A stretch of 64,000 nucleotides of DNA from Clytia hemisphaerica (Eukaryota; Cnidaria; Hydrozoa; Leptothecata; Clytiidae). Both the position numbers and the translations under genes were made by a program. Below the pieces are notes generated by a model. That model was not told the DNA's origin. It saw only the letters and a program-made list of their open reading frames with translations, and did no database searches. Below, in pieces: positions 10,080-22,285 of the stretch. The stretch lies in the NCBI GenBank assembly GCA_902728285.1, contig CACVBU010000878.1, positions 1,675,786 through 1,739,785 on the forward strand, written 5' to 3'. Every line of letters begins with the position of its first letter. The stretch's first letter is position 1.

Positions 10080-13000
10080 ATGGCAAACAAGAATGATATC
10101 AAAAGCCCCGCGGCATTGATGGAGGATGTTCCTTACGAAAACTGGAAGAAGGAAATAACCATTTGGCAGCTCTCCACTTCGTTGGAGAAGAAGAAGCAGG
10201 GCTTGGCAATTTTATTATCTCTTGAAGGCAAAGCAAGGGAAGCTGCGCTGGAGTTAGAGGTGGACGAGTTAAATAAAGATGATGGTGTGAGCAAGGTGCT
10301 TGCACAACTAGATAAACTGTATCTCAAAGATAAGCTGCAACTCTCGTTTCAAGCATATGACAGTTTTCGGAAGTTTAAACGACCCAATGATATGCCAATT
10401 GCAGATTTTGTTGTCGAGTTTGAACGCCTGTACAACAAAGCCAAAGCTTACGAAATGATTCTTCCTGATGGTATCTTAGCTACGAGTTCCTCAATAATGC
10501 AAACATCTCAGATTCACACGAAAAGTTAATTAGAGCAACAATGACTGAGCTATCTTACAATTCAATGAAAGACCAACTACGCAAGGTTTTTGGAGATTTG
10601 AGCCTCTCGGTATCTTCAAACAAGAGCAAGGATGTAGGTGCTGTAAACAATCAGGTGAAGTTTGAGTCGCGAGATGAGATGATGACATTTGAGACAACAA
10701 GCAGAGACGAGGAAGCAGAAGAAGTTTACTATGGAAATTACCGTGATAGATCAAATCGTGGTGGAAGATCTCGACCTAATCGTGGACGATTCAATTTTAG
10801 AGGTAGAGGAGGTCGTGGACAGCATGGTGGTGCGGAAGAAGACAGCAAGATGGAAAACCAAGACGAACCCATCTGGACCAGACGGTGCTCCTTCAACTTG
10901 TATGGTTTGTGGATCAGTGTTTCATTGGGCCAGGGATTGTCCTGATTCATATGACAATCTAATGAAGCACAAGAACAAGAGCAAAGAAGATGACGAGATA
11001 GCCTTATTTAGTGACACTTTAAAGCAGTTTGTGGGAGAAACCCTTGGGACAGCAGTGTTGGACTCTGGATGTACAAAGAATGTATGTGGAAAAACGTGGC
11101 TTGGATGCTATCTAGAGACACTGGACAAAAATCAACTATCAACTGTGAAGGAATTCAAAAGCAGCACAAGCTTCAAGTTTGGCAATGGAGATAGTGTGGA
11201 ATCCTTGAAGAAAGTAAAGGTACCAGCATACATTGGAGGAAAGAATGTATTTATCGAAACTGATGTCATCGATGGAGACTTAACTTTACTTTTGAGCAAA
11301 GATGCCATGAAAAAGGCTGAAATGAATATCGATTTCATCCACGACAACGTCACAATTTTTGGACAAACTCAAAAGCTTATGTTCACTTCCTCTGGTCACT
11401 ATTGCATCCCACTCGGATATTGCACAAATGATCTCGACAGCAACAGAAAATCTGAATGCGATAGTTTGGCTTTATTTGGTTCTACAAACTCAGTAGAAGA
11501 GAAGAAAGGAATGATGCAAAAACTACACAGACAGTTTAGTCATGCGCCCTATCACCGAATCAAAAGTCTTTTGAAAGATGCTGGCGTTGATGATCAAGAA
11601 AATATTGACGTTCTGAAAAAGGTGTGCGAGTCTTGCAAGATATGTCAAGTGTACAAAAAGACACCCCAAAGACCTGTTGTTGGTTTGTCGATGGCACATC
11701 ACTTAAACGAAAACTGTTGCTATGGACTTGAAGGAGTGGAAAGAAGGATCCTCTAAAACATGGTTTTTGCATCTAGTTGATCATGCAACTCGGTACAGTG
11801 CATCATCGGTCATCAAGAGCAAGAAGAAAGAAGTTATCGTTGGACAGTTATTTGACATCTGGATAAAGATTTTTGGTTACCCAAATAAGTTTCTTGTTGA
11901 CAATGGGGGTGAGTTCGACAATCAATAGTTCCAAGATTTTTGTGAAAATCTCAATATCAAAATCAAGACTACAGCTGCTGAAAGCCCATGGAGCAATGGA
12001 TTGGTTGAGCGACATAATGGAATCATTGGAGAGAATGTTACCAAGATTGTGAGGGATGTAGATTGTGAGGGATGTAGATTGTGAATTACGAATCGCATTA
12101 TCGTGGGCAGTTAGCGCAAAGAATGCATTACACAATACCCATGGTTTCAGTCCTAATCAGCTTGTTTTTGGTAGAAATCCGAATTTCCCATCAGTACTTA
12201 CCGACAAACTACCTGCGCTTGAAGGAAAGACAACAAGTGAAGTCGTACGTGACAACTTAAACGCCATGCACTCAGCAAGAAAGGCCTTTGTAGCTTCTGA
12301 GTACAGTAATTGGGCTAGATGGTCAACAGGTGTTGGTTAAACATGGAAGTGTGTATGTGCGTGTACACCCTTGCCGACTCATGCTCGAGAAGTCAGAAGT
12401 TCAATACAACCCACCAAGAAATCAGGAGGATGTACCAAATCCAGATGCACCATCAACTCCTAGACAGCTCCCTCAAGGTGTGGACAGCGATTCCGATGAT
12501 GATGACACACAGGAAATAACACCGACAAACAATGTTGAGCAACAAACTGAAGAGAATGGTATCGCTAGATCAGTAGCTGGACAAATGCAAGATAGTGTGG
12601 TACAGAAAAATGTCACACTACCGAAACCAAAACAAAAAGTTAAATATCTTCCAAGGGGATGATACCAATTGGAAAACTGTAGAAGTCATTTCTCGGGCTG
12701 GTAAAGCAAATGGAAAATACAAACATTGGCTCAATATTAGAAATGAAGACAATACAGTCGAGTGCATTGATTGGAAGAACAGTGTTCAAGAATGGCATCC
12801 AAATGAATCAAGTGATGAGGAGGCTAATGGCACAAATGGTGCAATAATTGAGGATTCCCAAGAAGCTGAAACCGTCTTTTACTCTGTCAACGGAATGGAT
12901 GTTGACCCAGTTTTGCTGAACGAATCTAAAGAAAAAGAGCTGGCAAATTGGAGAAGAAACAAACGTTTACCAAGAAGTTCCCGATGCTGGACAAAAGTGT

Positions 13001-14373
13001 GTTGTCAACAAGATGGGTGTTCACTGAAAAGTTTATAGATGGAAAGAAATCAATCAAATCTAGATTAGTGGCAAGAGGGTTTGAAGAAGACAGCTCGTTT
13101 CAAGTCAATTCACCAACCTGTAGTAAAGAAGCTTTGAGACTTGCTTCAACCTTGATGATGACAAATGGATGGAAATGTAACAGCATCGATGTTCGTGCAG
13201 CCTTTCTCCAAGGCAAACAAATCGATAGGGATGTGTTTTCATTAAGCCCCCACCAGAAGTTGAAAACAAAAACATCTGGAAACTGAATGTTTGTGTGTAT
13301 GGACTATCAGATGCACCAAGAGCATGGTACCTTCGTGTCAAAGAGGTTTTGGCCTCACTTGGGGCTCGATGTTGCAAAACACGATGCAGGATTATTCTAC
13401 TCTCACAAAAATGGAAGTCTACAAGGGATAATTGTCATTCATGTAGACGATTTCTTCTGGGGTGGCACCATGGATTTTGTGCAGAAAGTTATCCAACCAT
13501 TCAAACAAACGTTCGAGATTGGAACAGAAGAAAACTGGTTCGTTCAAGTATCTTGGACTCAATATCACACAGACAAAGAATGGAATCCAAATTGAACAAA
13601 CACGATACTGTCAATCAATAATAAAGCCTATTCCTGTCAGCAAAGAGAGAAAAACCCAAAGGAATCTACCACTAGGAAGTGGTGATGAAACAAAGCAGCT
13701 ACGTATGCTGGTTGGTCAGATGAATTGGGCTGCTACGCAAACCAGACCAGATATTTTGTTTGATTGCTGTGAACTTGCATCAAAGATGAAGAATGCTACT
13801 GTAGCCGACATCCTAGATGCTAATAAAGTGTTGAAGAAATTGCAAAATGATGTCATGATCAAGCTCCCACCATTGAAAGACATCAATCACCTAAAATTTG
13901 TTGTGCATTCTGATGCATCCTATGCCAACCTTAATGATGGAGGATCACAAGTAGGCTATATCATACTGCTATCAGACGATATCTCAAAGAAACTGTCACC
14001 AATTGCTTGGCAGTCAAAGAGGATCAAAAGAGTGGTAAAGAGCACTCTTGCAGCTGAAATGCTGGCACTTGTAGAAGCAGCTGAATCGTGCTATTGGCTC
14101 CAAAGCATTCTCAATGAGGTTTTGGGAACTGAAGGTTGTAGAATTGAGTGTTATATTGACAGTCAATCACTGTATAATGCTGCTAATTCAACAACGTCGT
14201 TGTCTGATAAAAGACTACGAGTTGACGTTGCAATCATTCGTGAAATGTTGCAAAATAATGAGATTTCAAAACTTGTTTGGGTTCCCTCAAAATCTCAATT
14301 AGCTGATTGCTTAACGAAGAAGGGTGCTAATACCTCTTCGATTGTCAATGTGTTGACAACGAATCAGCTTTAA
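10080..14373 (+). pseudogene. copia gag-pol, multiply frameshifted
   Basis: It starts at an ATG 30 bases past the LTR. Gag runs in one frame to 10529, then continues in other frames. A CCHC knuckle (CX2CX4HX4C) is encoded at 10899-10940. The protease motif is DSGC (11061). The integrase zinc region (HX4H...CX2C) lies at about 11520-11645. An integrase catalytic Asp is in VDNGGEF (11899), followed by an in-frame TAG at 11926. RT has an RLVARGF motif near 13060 and HVDD (13439-13450). RNase H spans about 13900-14300 with DAS, AEM and IDSQS acidic residues. Frame changes occur near 10530, 10880, 11720, 12320, 12650, 12940, 13260 and 13540. A 16-bp tandem duplication (12045-12060, 12061-12076) causes one more. 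Either the copy is dead or the assembly carries indel errors. Confidence 0.9.
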
Positions 14374-14679
14374 TGTAAAAAATTTACCTGTTAATAATGA
14401 TGTTGTATATACTATTCTCTTCTTTTATGAAAAACAACCAACAAAAATGAGTAAAAAAAAAAAGAAAAAGAAAAAAAGAAGAAGATATGAAGAGAAGAAA
14501 CGAAAAACGAAATGGTAAAATGTTCAAAGATGTTATATAATGTATATATTGAAAACTTTGTCGTTCAACTATCCTGCCAAGACACGGTAGAAACCTGCAC
14601 TTTGCAGGGGGTCACCAGGGATGGGAACGAAATTGATTTTGTTGGTTGAATATGACTTTGTCAAAAATACAAAAAGACA

Positions 14680-14693
14680 AAGAAAGGGGAGAT
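14680..14693 (+). promoter_or_regulatory. copia polypurine tract
   Basis: AAAGAAAGGGGAGAT immediately precedes the 3' LTR, the expected place for plus-strand priming. A second, longer purine-only region lies at 14448-14510. Confidence 0.8.
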
Positions 14694-14928
14694 TGTTAAT
14701 CTCTACCTTATAGATGAATAATACAAAGTGATAAACAATAATATATGATAGCCAGTGGGGCTTTATGTGTAATCTGTAAATGGTAAACGTTCATATTGAT
14801 TCTTGTGTTGGTTCAAGTTGGATTGTGTTCATCAAGTCTTCTGTTGGGAAGACTTATTATATTGGTTTATATTGCATCCGGTCAAGCAAGGATCAGCAAT
14901 CACTAGGTTGGTAAATACCTATTTAACA
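14694..14928 (+). repeat. copia 3' LTR
   Basis: 235 bases, identical by eye to the 5' LTR. Followed by TGGCAC, the flanking target repeat. Confidence 0.95.
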
Positions 14929-15400
14929 TGGCACCACCCCCAAACAGCAGTTACTACACTGTGTAGTAACTGTTTTCATAACTTCTGAATACAGTACCAC
15001 CACGGTAGTAAGTGTAAGTGTGATACTGTCTTGTAGTAACTGTGCCCCCCTGTTCTGGGGGGGGGGTGCACACTATGTCATTTGCACTCTGTGAAGCCAT
15101 ATATTGAAATGGCAATTTTAAAGTTTGACTTCAAATTTTCTGGCATTTTTAATCCATATTAGGTAAAAATTAGAGGACTGGATCAAAAATCAAAAGGCCT
15201 TTCTCAGTGCTGCAAATAAGGAAATTTCTTTTAGCCGGTAATTTTGCGAGCGTAACGAGAATGATTTGAGCAGGGCGGAACCACCTTAGAAAGTTTTTGT
15301 CTGAAATGACCTTTACTTTGATTGACTAAACACATATTACAATTTAAAATCTATTCATCTTTTAATCAGAAGCGCTATTAAGTATTTATCTAAGCATCTA

Positions 15401-16563
15401 GTCTCATAGGGTCCTCCAGGCTTCAGGTACCCCCAATAAAATTAGGTACCCCCAACGATTTAGGTACCCCCAAAGTTGTTTGGATTCTTAGGTAGCCCCC
15501 AGGATTTGGTACCCCCATTAAATTATGTTTTTTAGGTACCCCCTTTTATTACGTAGCCGATTAGAAAAATTTCTTTTTTTTGCATTCTATTCTCTGTAAT
15601 GATAATTTTGTGTCAGTTGTTGAAAGTATTCAAAGAACACACAAGAGAAAGACATGTCTTTTCCCACAAATCCATGTGAAGAAAGAAATATCCAAAATAG
15701 GTTAAAATTATTAATATGAAAACAAATTAAAAAATAATACTAAATTACATACAATCAAATAACGTACACGTTTTTTTTTTTTATAAGGAACCTTAACTTT
15801 GCTCTGAGCCTGGAGTTCCTTATTTTTACATAGAATTTCAGTCTCAAAGTTCCTTATCGAGTTCCTTACTACATAGGAAATTTTGAACTTTTTGCCCCTT
15901 GAAAGATCAAAATTTGGTCAAATTAGTCCCAATAAGGTACATTATTTTCAAATCCACTTATTCTCAGCCTGAGCAGTTCTTTTACAATTCCTTATTTTCT
16001 GAACCATTTTCAGCCTCGAGTTCCTTATAAATGTGTTCCTTATAAAAAAAACGTGTATATGGAACTGCATCCAAAAGATTTTCGCAAGTTATAAATAAAT
16101 ATAACAACTTCAAGCTACCATGTTTGTTATGATAGAAACGCTTGGTCAGCAAAAATACAATATTGTTATTTATTTATTTATTTATTCAAATTGAACCACT
16201 CCACGTCCGTGGGCAAACTACAAATTTCAATTTATAAAAAAAAACAAAAACAAAAAAATCGTTGAATTTTAATCTCCTTCACTGGGGTTACTGTAAAATG
16301 TAAAGGACACAAGAAAGAAAGAGTAAAACGAAGGTAAAAACGAGGGTTGGTTGGTTTGAAAATTGAGAAATTGAGTAAAGTTAAGAAAAATATCTCACAC
16401 AGAAAAAACAGCTCCCACCCTCACTGACGAGATTACAGGTCCCCCCAAACATATCAGGTACCCCCTGAAAGTGGGAATACTTCCAGGTACCTGGCTTTTT
16501 TAACACCTTTTTTTTTTAGGTACCCCCACTTAAAGTGGGGGGGGGGGGGGACACCATGAGTCT
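15401..16563. mobile_element. C-tract TIR element with iterated AGGTACCCCC
   Basis: The ends GTCTCATAGGGTCC and the inverted GGACACCATGAG(AC) bracket a body in which AGGTACCCCC recurs about ten times near both ends, followed by a long G run at 16536-16550. The related element at 21533 has the same end logic. A second TIR element (15769-16063) and a TTTA microsatellite (16166-16186) sit inside. Confidence 0.65.
15769..16063. mobile_element. MITE with TACACGTTTTTT..ATAAGGAAC ends
   Basis: TACACG, a T run and ATAAGGAAC at the left; GTTCCTTATAA, an A run and CGTGTATA at the right. GTTCCTTA recurs inside. It is a variant of the ATAAGAAC family seen at 27165, 32391, 57030 and 62808. Confidence 0.75.
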
Positions 16564-17230
16564 TCAGATTTTAACTGGATAAAATTAAAAGCTTCAATGG
16601 CCAGTAGAAACTACGAAATCACTGGTATTTGCCGGTTACCGGCCGTTATTTGCAGCACTGCCTTTTATGGTATATAAATCCTCTCATGTGCCTAGTTGTT
16701 GATCATACTAAAATAATCAAGCTCAACTACAGGTCTCCTTCTAGCCTGCTGTCAATGATTTAGTTTGATGACCAGCTGGTATGAGCAGAAGTTTTCCAAA
16801 TTCAAATTTCTCATGTTTATATATGGCTTCCACAGAGTGCAGATGTCTAGAATTTGGAACTTTGGATGGTGATATCTTGGAATAGAAACCTTGACAAAGT
16901 TTTATTTTTCATGCCAGAATCCCTTTAAGATAATCGCTCTTTTTGCATTTTGGCAATTATTTCTGAAGACAGCAATTTTTTCAACAAGGTGTTTGAAAAT
17001 TGTAAAATTGCATTGAGAAAAAGGTTTTTCGGATTTTTAAAAGTGAATTTTTCAATTTTTCAATTTTTCGTTGCTCACTAACATGAAAAGTTTGAAAATA
17101 ATATTTAAAAAAATTAAAGTATTAAATAAAAACTTGCATGCATAATTTGCATTATATTAAAGTGTAATCTTGTAGAAAAAAGATTAAATTTGCTTACTCT
17201 TGAAAACTAAAAACAAGCAACATGCTGAAT

Positions 17231-19033
17231 GGACCTACCTGATGATGAAAGTTAGTTAGCAATGCGAAAAGAAAAATGAAAAAAATCGGTCAGAAAATAT
17301 AGCATTTAGCAAAAATACACAACGCAATAAATTCATCATTGATTGTTGATGGGGGGAGAGGGAAGGGTTGTAGGGAAAAATTAATAGAAAGTTCTGGTCG
17401 CAAAAATCAGTTTTATTGACAATTGAATCATGCTTGATGGTGAGCATTGTTATCAATAATGTTTTTGTGTGAAAAACATAGAAATACAAGGAAAAAATCC
17501 AATGAAAATCTGCAAAAACGGCGATTTTCAGCAACCGGAAAAATTTTTTTCTCAAAAATCGAACTCGGCCATTTTTTGAGCATTGCTAATACGCATCTTT
17601 CTGCAAAAAATCAGAAAAAACTAAAAATGAAAATTCGAGAAAAAGTCAAAAAACCGGTTTTCCGGCATATTTCCGGCATTTTCGGCCGGAAAAAAATGTT
17701 TTTCGAAAATCGGGCTCCGTCACATTTTAGGTATTGTCATATTGCATCAGTGTGAAAATTTCATAAAAATATATAAGTACAGCTCGAGAAATTCAAGAAA
17801 TACTGTCTTTCCGGCGAAAAAAGGTTGTTCCGGCGACTTTTAAAATAGTTCCGGCTTCAAAAATCAATTTTATTGAAAATTGAAACATTTGATGGTGGGC
17901 ATTGCTATTGATAAATGTTTTTGAATGAAAAAACAACCAATTATATGGAAAAAGTCTAATGAAATCTAGAAAAAACGGCGATTTCCGGCATATTTCAGGC
18001 ATTTTCCGCAGGAAAAATTTTTTTTTTTTCTTAAAAATCGGACTCGGCCATGTTTTGGGCATTGTTAATACATCTTTGAGCAAAAAATCAGAAAAAAACT
18101 AATGATGAAATCTCGAGAAAATGTCGGAAAAACCAGTTTTTCCGGCAATATTTCCGGCATTTTCGGACGGAAATGATTTTTTTGAAATCGGGCTCCGTCA
18201 CAATTTAGGTATGACATTTTGCATCAGTGTGCAAAATTCATGAAAGATATAAAGTACAGCTCAAGAAATTCAAGAAATACCGTTTTTCCGGCGGCGAAAA
18301 TCGGCTGTTCCGGCGATTTTTAGAAAGTTCCGGCTTCAAAAACAATTTTATTGAAAATGAAACATGCTTGATGGTGGGCATTGCTATTGATAATCTTTTT
18401 GAATGAAAAAAAAAAACAACCAATTATATGGAAAAGTCCAATGAAAATCCAGAAAAACGGCGATTTCCGGCGTATTTTCCGCATTTTTCGGCCGGAAAAA
18501 ATTTTTTCCAAAAATCGGACTAGACCATGTTTTGGGCATTGTTAATACGCATCTTTGAGCAAAAAATCAGAAAAAACTAATGATGAAATCTCGAGAAAAT
18601 GCCGAAAACCAGTTTTTTCGGCATATTTCCGCCATTTTCGGCCGGAAAAAATTTTTTTTGAAAATCGGCTCCGTCACATTTGGGCATTGCCATTTGCATC
18701 ATTGTGCAAAAAATTAGAAAAAAACTAATGAGCCGATCCCGAGAAAAGCTGGCACAGACGAACGAACGAACGAACGAACGAACGAACGAACGAACGAACG
18801 CACGAACGAACGAACGAACGAACGAACGAACGAACGACGAAACGAACGACGAACGAACGAACGAACGAACGAACGAACGAACGAACGAACGAACGAACGA
18901 ACGAACGAACGAACGAACGAACGAACGAACGAACGAACGAACGAACGACGAACGAACGAAACGAACGAACGAACGAACGAACGAATGATACGAACGAACG
19001 ACGAACGGAACGAAAGGAATTTAAGGTAGGTCC
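17231..19033. mobile_element. GGACCTACC-ended element with 450-480-bp internal tandem units
   Basis: GGACCTACCT at the left, AGGTAGGTCC at the right. The interior is about 2.5 units of a 453-480-base repeat (markers near 17399, 17852 and 18332), rich in CCGGAA/TTCCGG words and TCTCGAGAAA. A (CGAA)n tract precedes the right end. A sequence resembling the uninserted flank exists at 25070-25200. No protein-coding frame beyond the repeat-encoded ones. Confidence 0.75.
18756..19014 (+). repeat. (CGAA)n microsatellite
   Basis: About 60 CGAA units with occasional interruptions (CGCACGAA, CGACGAA). It reads as Asn-Glu-Arg-Thr on one strand and Arg-Ser-Phe-Val on the other, which is a repeat artefact and not a gene. 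Confidence 0.95.
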
Positions 19034-20410
19034 AACGGTATTTATTCACTCATCTCTTAGAACAAGCACTTCAAAAGACCATAACATTAGACAGAAACTC
19101 AAACTGAAAAATCACCCGCGAAGGTAAAAAACAATCCTTATTCGGCTGACGGCAAATTATTCTCCTGGGAATAGAGCCGCCAAATGATCAAATCAAAACA
19201 TTGATAAAATGTGACGTCATAATTATTGCTTTCAGTTTGCTTGTTTTGAAAGTTTGATGTGTGTACTCCGTCTTCGTGGAATTTTTTAATGGCATGAAAA
19301 CAGAATATGCAATGTTTTTAAGAACAAATTCCTAAAAGGCTTTTGTTGCTCTGTAAGTATTTCCTTTTGGATTAAGAAATTCCATCTTTAATGATTATAA
19401 TATTTATTTATAACAGTGTAGCTGGAACCTCGATATTCCAGGATTAGAAAAAGCTATACCTGTTATCTTTTTTCTTCAAAGAATCAACAAGCCATCAACA
19501 TCGATAAATTACACACATTTCCTCAGAAACTTTTAAAATTTATCTGCCATTATGACTTTCTTGAAGCCGTTCCGAAATTAACCAATCGGGTTATGTATCG
19601 GAATTCCTATGGGAGTTCTTTTCCGAGATTTGTAAAATAGCTAAGTCGGCAAAGGAAATTTTCCCGGGGGTTTGAGGAATAAACAGAACTGCTATCATTT
19701 GTTTTTATTTAACCATATATTTAAATTTGCACTCAAAAATACTTAAATAAATAAGTTAATAATATTCAATATACTATTTGTATCTCTCAGAAAATAAACA
19801 CTTACAGAACGACATAGTTTATCATTTGGAATACCCCCGTATTTGGACCATTCTATCGTGGGCGCAAAATAGGGCGGAAGCTAAGTAACTCCCTCAGTGC
19901 AAGATTGCCGCCTCATCTTTATTCGCCCGCACGAGAACGCGAGCTAATCATTTTTTCTCGCGCGCTCAAGGGGAAAAGGAAAGTGATTGATATTCTTTGA
20001 AGGAAAAACGTCAGAAACAAACCCAAAGACCAAAAGATGTATTTTGTTGTTGAAAATCGATCCTGTGAAGATGAAAAAATTTCTGCTATGCGTTTTTTTC
20101 GGAACGCTGAAAAACTCTAATTTCGATCTTCCTTAAGGTAAAGAGGTTGCGAGATTTGGGTTAGCAAGGCAAAAATCGCTAAAAAGCTGGTAAAATTGTA
20201 ATCCTCAAAAATCGAAGTTCCAGCCTCACTGTATAAGATGCTTCGTTGTCTTTTTAATCTTTGTGTAAACTTGCATATGTTTTGCATACATTTCAACTAA
20301 ATCCACCCACGTTCCTGTATTTTTGCATACAATTCAAGATAGCGGACGGAAAGGCGAAAAGGTCTATTGATGCACTCAAAGTCATGCGAAAACCATAATC
20401 ATTACTTATT
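19034..20410 (+). repeat. complex duplicated segment, plus-oriented copy
   Basis: Three blocks follow one another. 19050-19430 recurs inverted at 21170-21490 and direct at 25140-25620. 19430-20225 recurs inverted at 23590-24880. 20240-20400 recurs inverted at 21030-21165. No coding signal. Large inverted repeats of this kind can form hairpins and are prone to misassembly. Confidence 0.8.
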
Positions 20411-20434
20411 GACCAATGGGCCAAAATGACGTCA

Positions 20435-20942
20435 GGGCTCGAAATAACGATATTTAGGTGGTCGGACACACTGTCCGATCAAAAATTGATTTGGGTCGGA
20501 CATGTCCTAAGGCTTTTAAAGTAAAATGGGTCGGACATGTCCGATTGATTTTTATGTGGGGTATACTTCAAGTCTAATACAAGCTTCTGATAGAATTTTA
20601 CATTGATCACGAATAAGCTAAACAAATGTCAATTAATGGTCAGAAGCCAATGATTTTTACTTGAAGCATGCTTTCATTTGTTGAGAAAAAGCATCACACA
20701 AAATGAATATCTAACACTAATGATCGTAACTTTGAGAGTTTTTGTGTGTAAATATAAAAGAAGTTACTAATTCTATGTAAATTACAATTTCTTTTGGAAA
20801 TTTCACAACGCATCTGACAAATTTTTCGAAGGCACCGAAAGTAATTGGGTCGGACATGATGTCTGACTAGAACCGATTTGGGTCGGACATTTCAGCAATT
20901 GGGTCGGACAATGTCCGATGTCTGACCATTATTTCGAGCCCT
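20435..20942. mobile_element. hAT-like non-autonomous element
   Basis: The ends GGGCTCGAAATAA and TTATTTCGAGCCC are inverted repeats. The flanks TGACGTCA (20427-20434) and GGACGTCA (20943-20950) match at 7 of 8, as expected of an 8-bp hAT duplication. GGTCGGACATGTCCGA palindromes recur inside near both ends. Superfamily inferred from ends and target size only. Confidence 0.7.
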
Positions 20943-21029
20943 GGACGTCATCATCACAAGATTCGCAGTATTTTGAGCTTCGTGCATAACCCCTTTTACG
21001 ATTGATGTTTTGAACTAGCCATGTCAATA

Positions 21030-21490
21030 GACCTTTTCGCCTTTCCGTCCGCCATCTTGAATTGTATGCAAAAATACAGGAACGAAAATGCCGTGGTTGG
21101 ATTTAGTTGGAATGTATGCAAAACATATGCAAGTTTACACAAAGATTAAAAAGACAACAAAGCATCTTATAAATAAATATTATAATCATTAGAACCATAA
21201 AAGACGGAATTTCTTAATCCAAAAGGAAATATTTACAGAACAACAAAAGCCTTTTAGGAATTTGTTCTTAAAGACATTGCATATTCTGTTTTCATGCCAT
21301 TAAAAAATTCCACGAAGACGGAGTACACACATCAAACTTTCAAAACACGCAAACTGAAAGCAGTAATTATGACGTCACACTTTATCAATGTTTTGATTTG
21401 TTCATTTGGCGGCTCTATTCCCAGGAGAATAATTTCCCGTCAGCCGAATAAGGATTGTTTTTTACCTTCGCGGGTGATTTTTCAGTTTGA
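21030..21490 (-). repeat. inverted copy of 19050-19430 and 20240-20400
   Basis: Reads as the reverse complement of the plus-oriented segment, for example GGAGTACACACATCAAAC and the CCTTTCCGTCCGCC block. With the hAT-like element in the centre, the pair forms a large inverted structure of about 2.4 kb. Confidence 0.85.
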
Positions 21491-21532
21491 GTTTTAGTAG
21501 GGGGAATTTTGTTCGATTTTTTGGAATCGCTT

Positions 21533-22021
21533 GACCATAGTGTCCTCCTGGGTTGGTTCCCCCCACTAAAAATCAAAATTTTTCTCCATTCCCCCCTCTT
21601 TTATTTCCCCCACCATATTTCAAAATTTTTCGGTTCCCCCCTCTTTTTGGATTCCCCCAGCTATTTGAAGATTTTGCGGTTCCCCCATTATGGTTAACAT
21701 AAAAATGCCTTAAATCAAGTTTGAAATTTTGGAAAGCTTGAAAAAATAGCCTTGAAAGTGCTGGAAAAATGAAATTGTATTGAAAAGTTGGTTTATCCCA
21801 AAAGATTTGCTGATTATTGCTTAAACAGGTTTTGCAACAAGATCACCTTGAGATCAGTGAAGTTTCCCCCAGTCAAAATCTCCTAAGTTTATGGTTTTCC
21901 CCCCTCTTTATTTTCCCCCAGCAAATTTCAAATTTTTCATTTTCCCCCATACTTTAAAAAAAGGGCCAAAATCAGAATCCCCCCCCCCTTTATAAAGGGG
22001 GGGGGAGGACACTATGTTGAC
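21533..22021. mobile_element. C-tract TIR element (CCATAGTGTCCTCC ends)
   Basis: The left end CCATAGTGTCCTCC and the inverted right end GGAGGACACTATG bracket TTCCCCC-type direct repeats. Close to the right end are a C run and a G run. It is a relative of the 15401-16563 element. Confidence 0.75.
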
Positions 22022-22285
22022 TGTTTTGCTAGAAGCACTTGTTATACATTTTTGGAAAGCTAAGGGGTAGGGGAATCGAAATTACTATGTTTCCAATTTT
22101 TTTTCGGACACTTTGGTGTGATTTTCGGACAAATATGACGGTCTCAGGCAAAAATCATAGGGTTAAAAATTAATGAAAATTTTAGCTCGAGAAAACGGAG
22201 ACCTGTTGTATATTTTTGGAAAGCTCTCAAAAAATTAAGATTAGAGATATATTGCAAGTATAGGTGATTTCTGTACTTAACTCGN

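Larger units (their letters stand above)
9815..14928 (+). mobile_element. Ty1/copia-type LTR retrotransposon, full length
   Basis: Two 235-bp LTRs (TGTTAA...TTTAACA) with no difference that I can find flank a 4.6-kb interior. Next to the 5' LTR is a primer-binding site, and before the 3' LTR a purine tract. Interior domain order is gag with CCHC knuckle, protease, integrase, reverse transcriptase, RNase H. Integrase before RT defines Ty1/copia against gypsy. A 5-6-bp target repeat (TGGCAC at 9809-9814 and 14929-14934) flanks the element. The reading frame is broken in at least eight places, so this copy cannot make a full polyprotein as written. Confidence 0.95.
9409..15077. mobile_element. 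TIR element split by the copia insertion
   Basis: The left end (C-tract, GGGCAGGGGGGGG, GCACGCAGTTACTACAAGACA, about 9409-9560) is matched inverted at the right (about 14935-15077: TGTCTTGTAGTAACTG, then TGCCCCCCTGTTCTGGGG). The GTAGTAACTG motif recurs inside both halves. The copia element sits between the halves, with TGGCAC on each side of it. Confidence 0.65.

Noticed and set aside
18680..19049. Long open frames encoding Asn-Glu-Arg-Thr or Arg-Ser-Phe-Val repeats
   Set aside because: They are the translation of the CGAA microsatellite in all frames, with no start context, splice signals or non-repeat domain.
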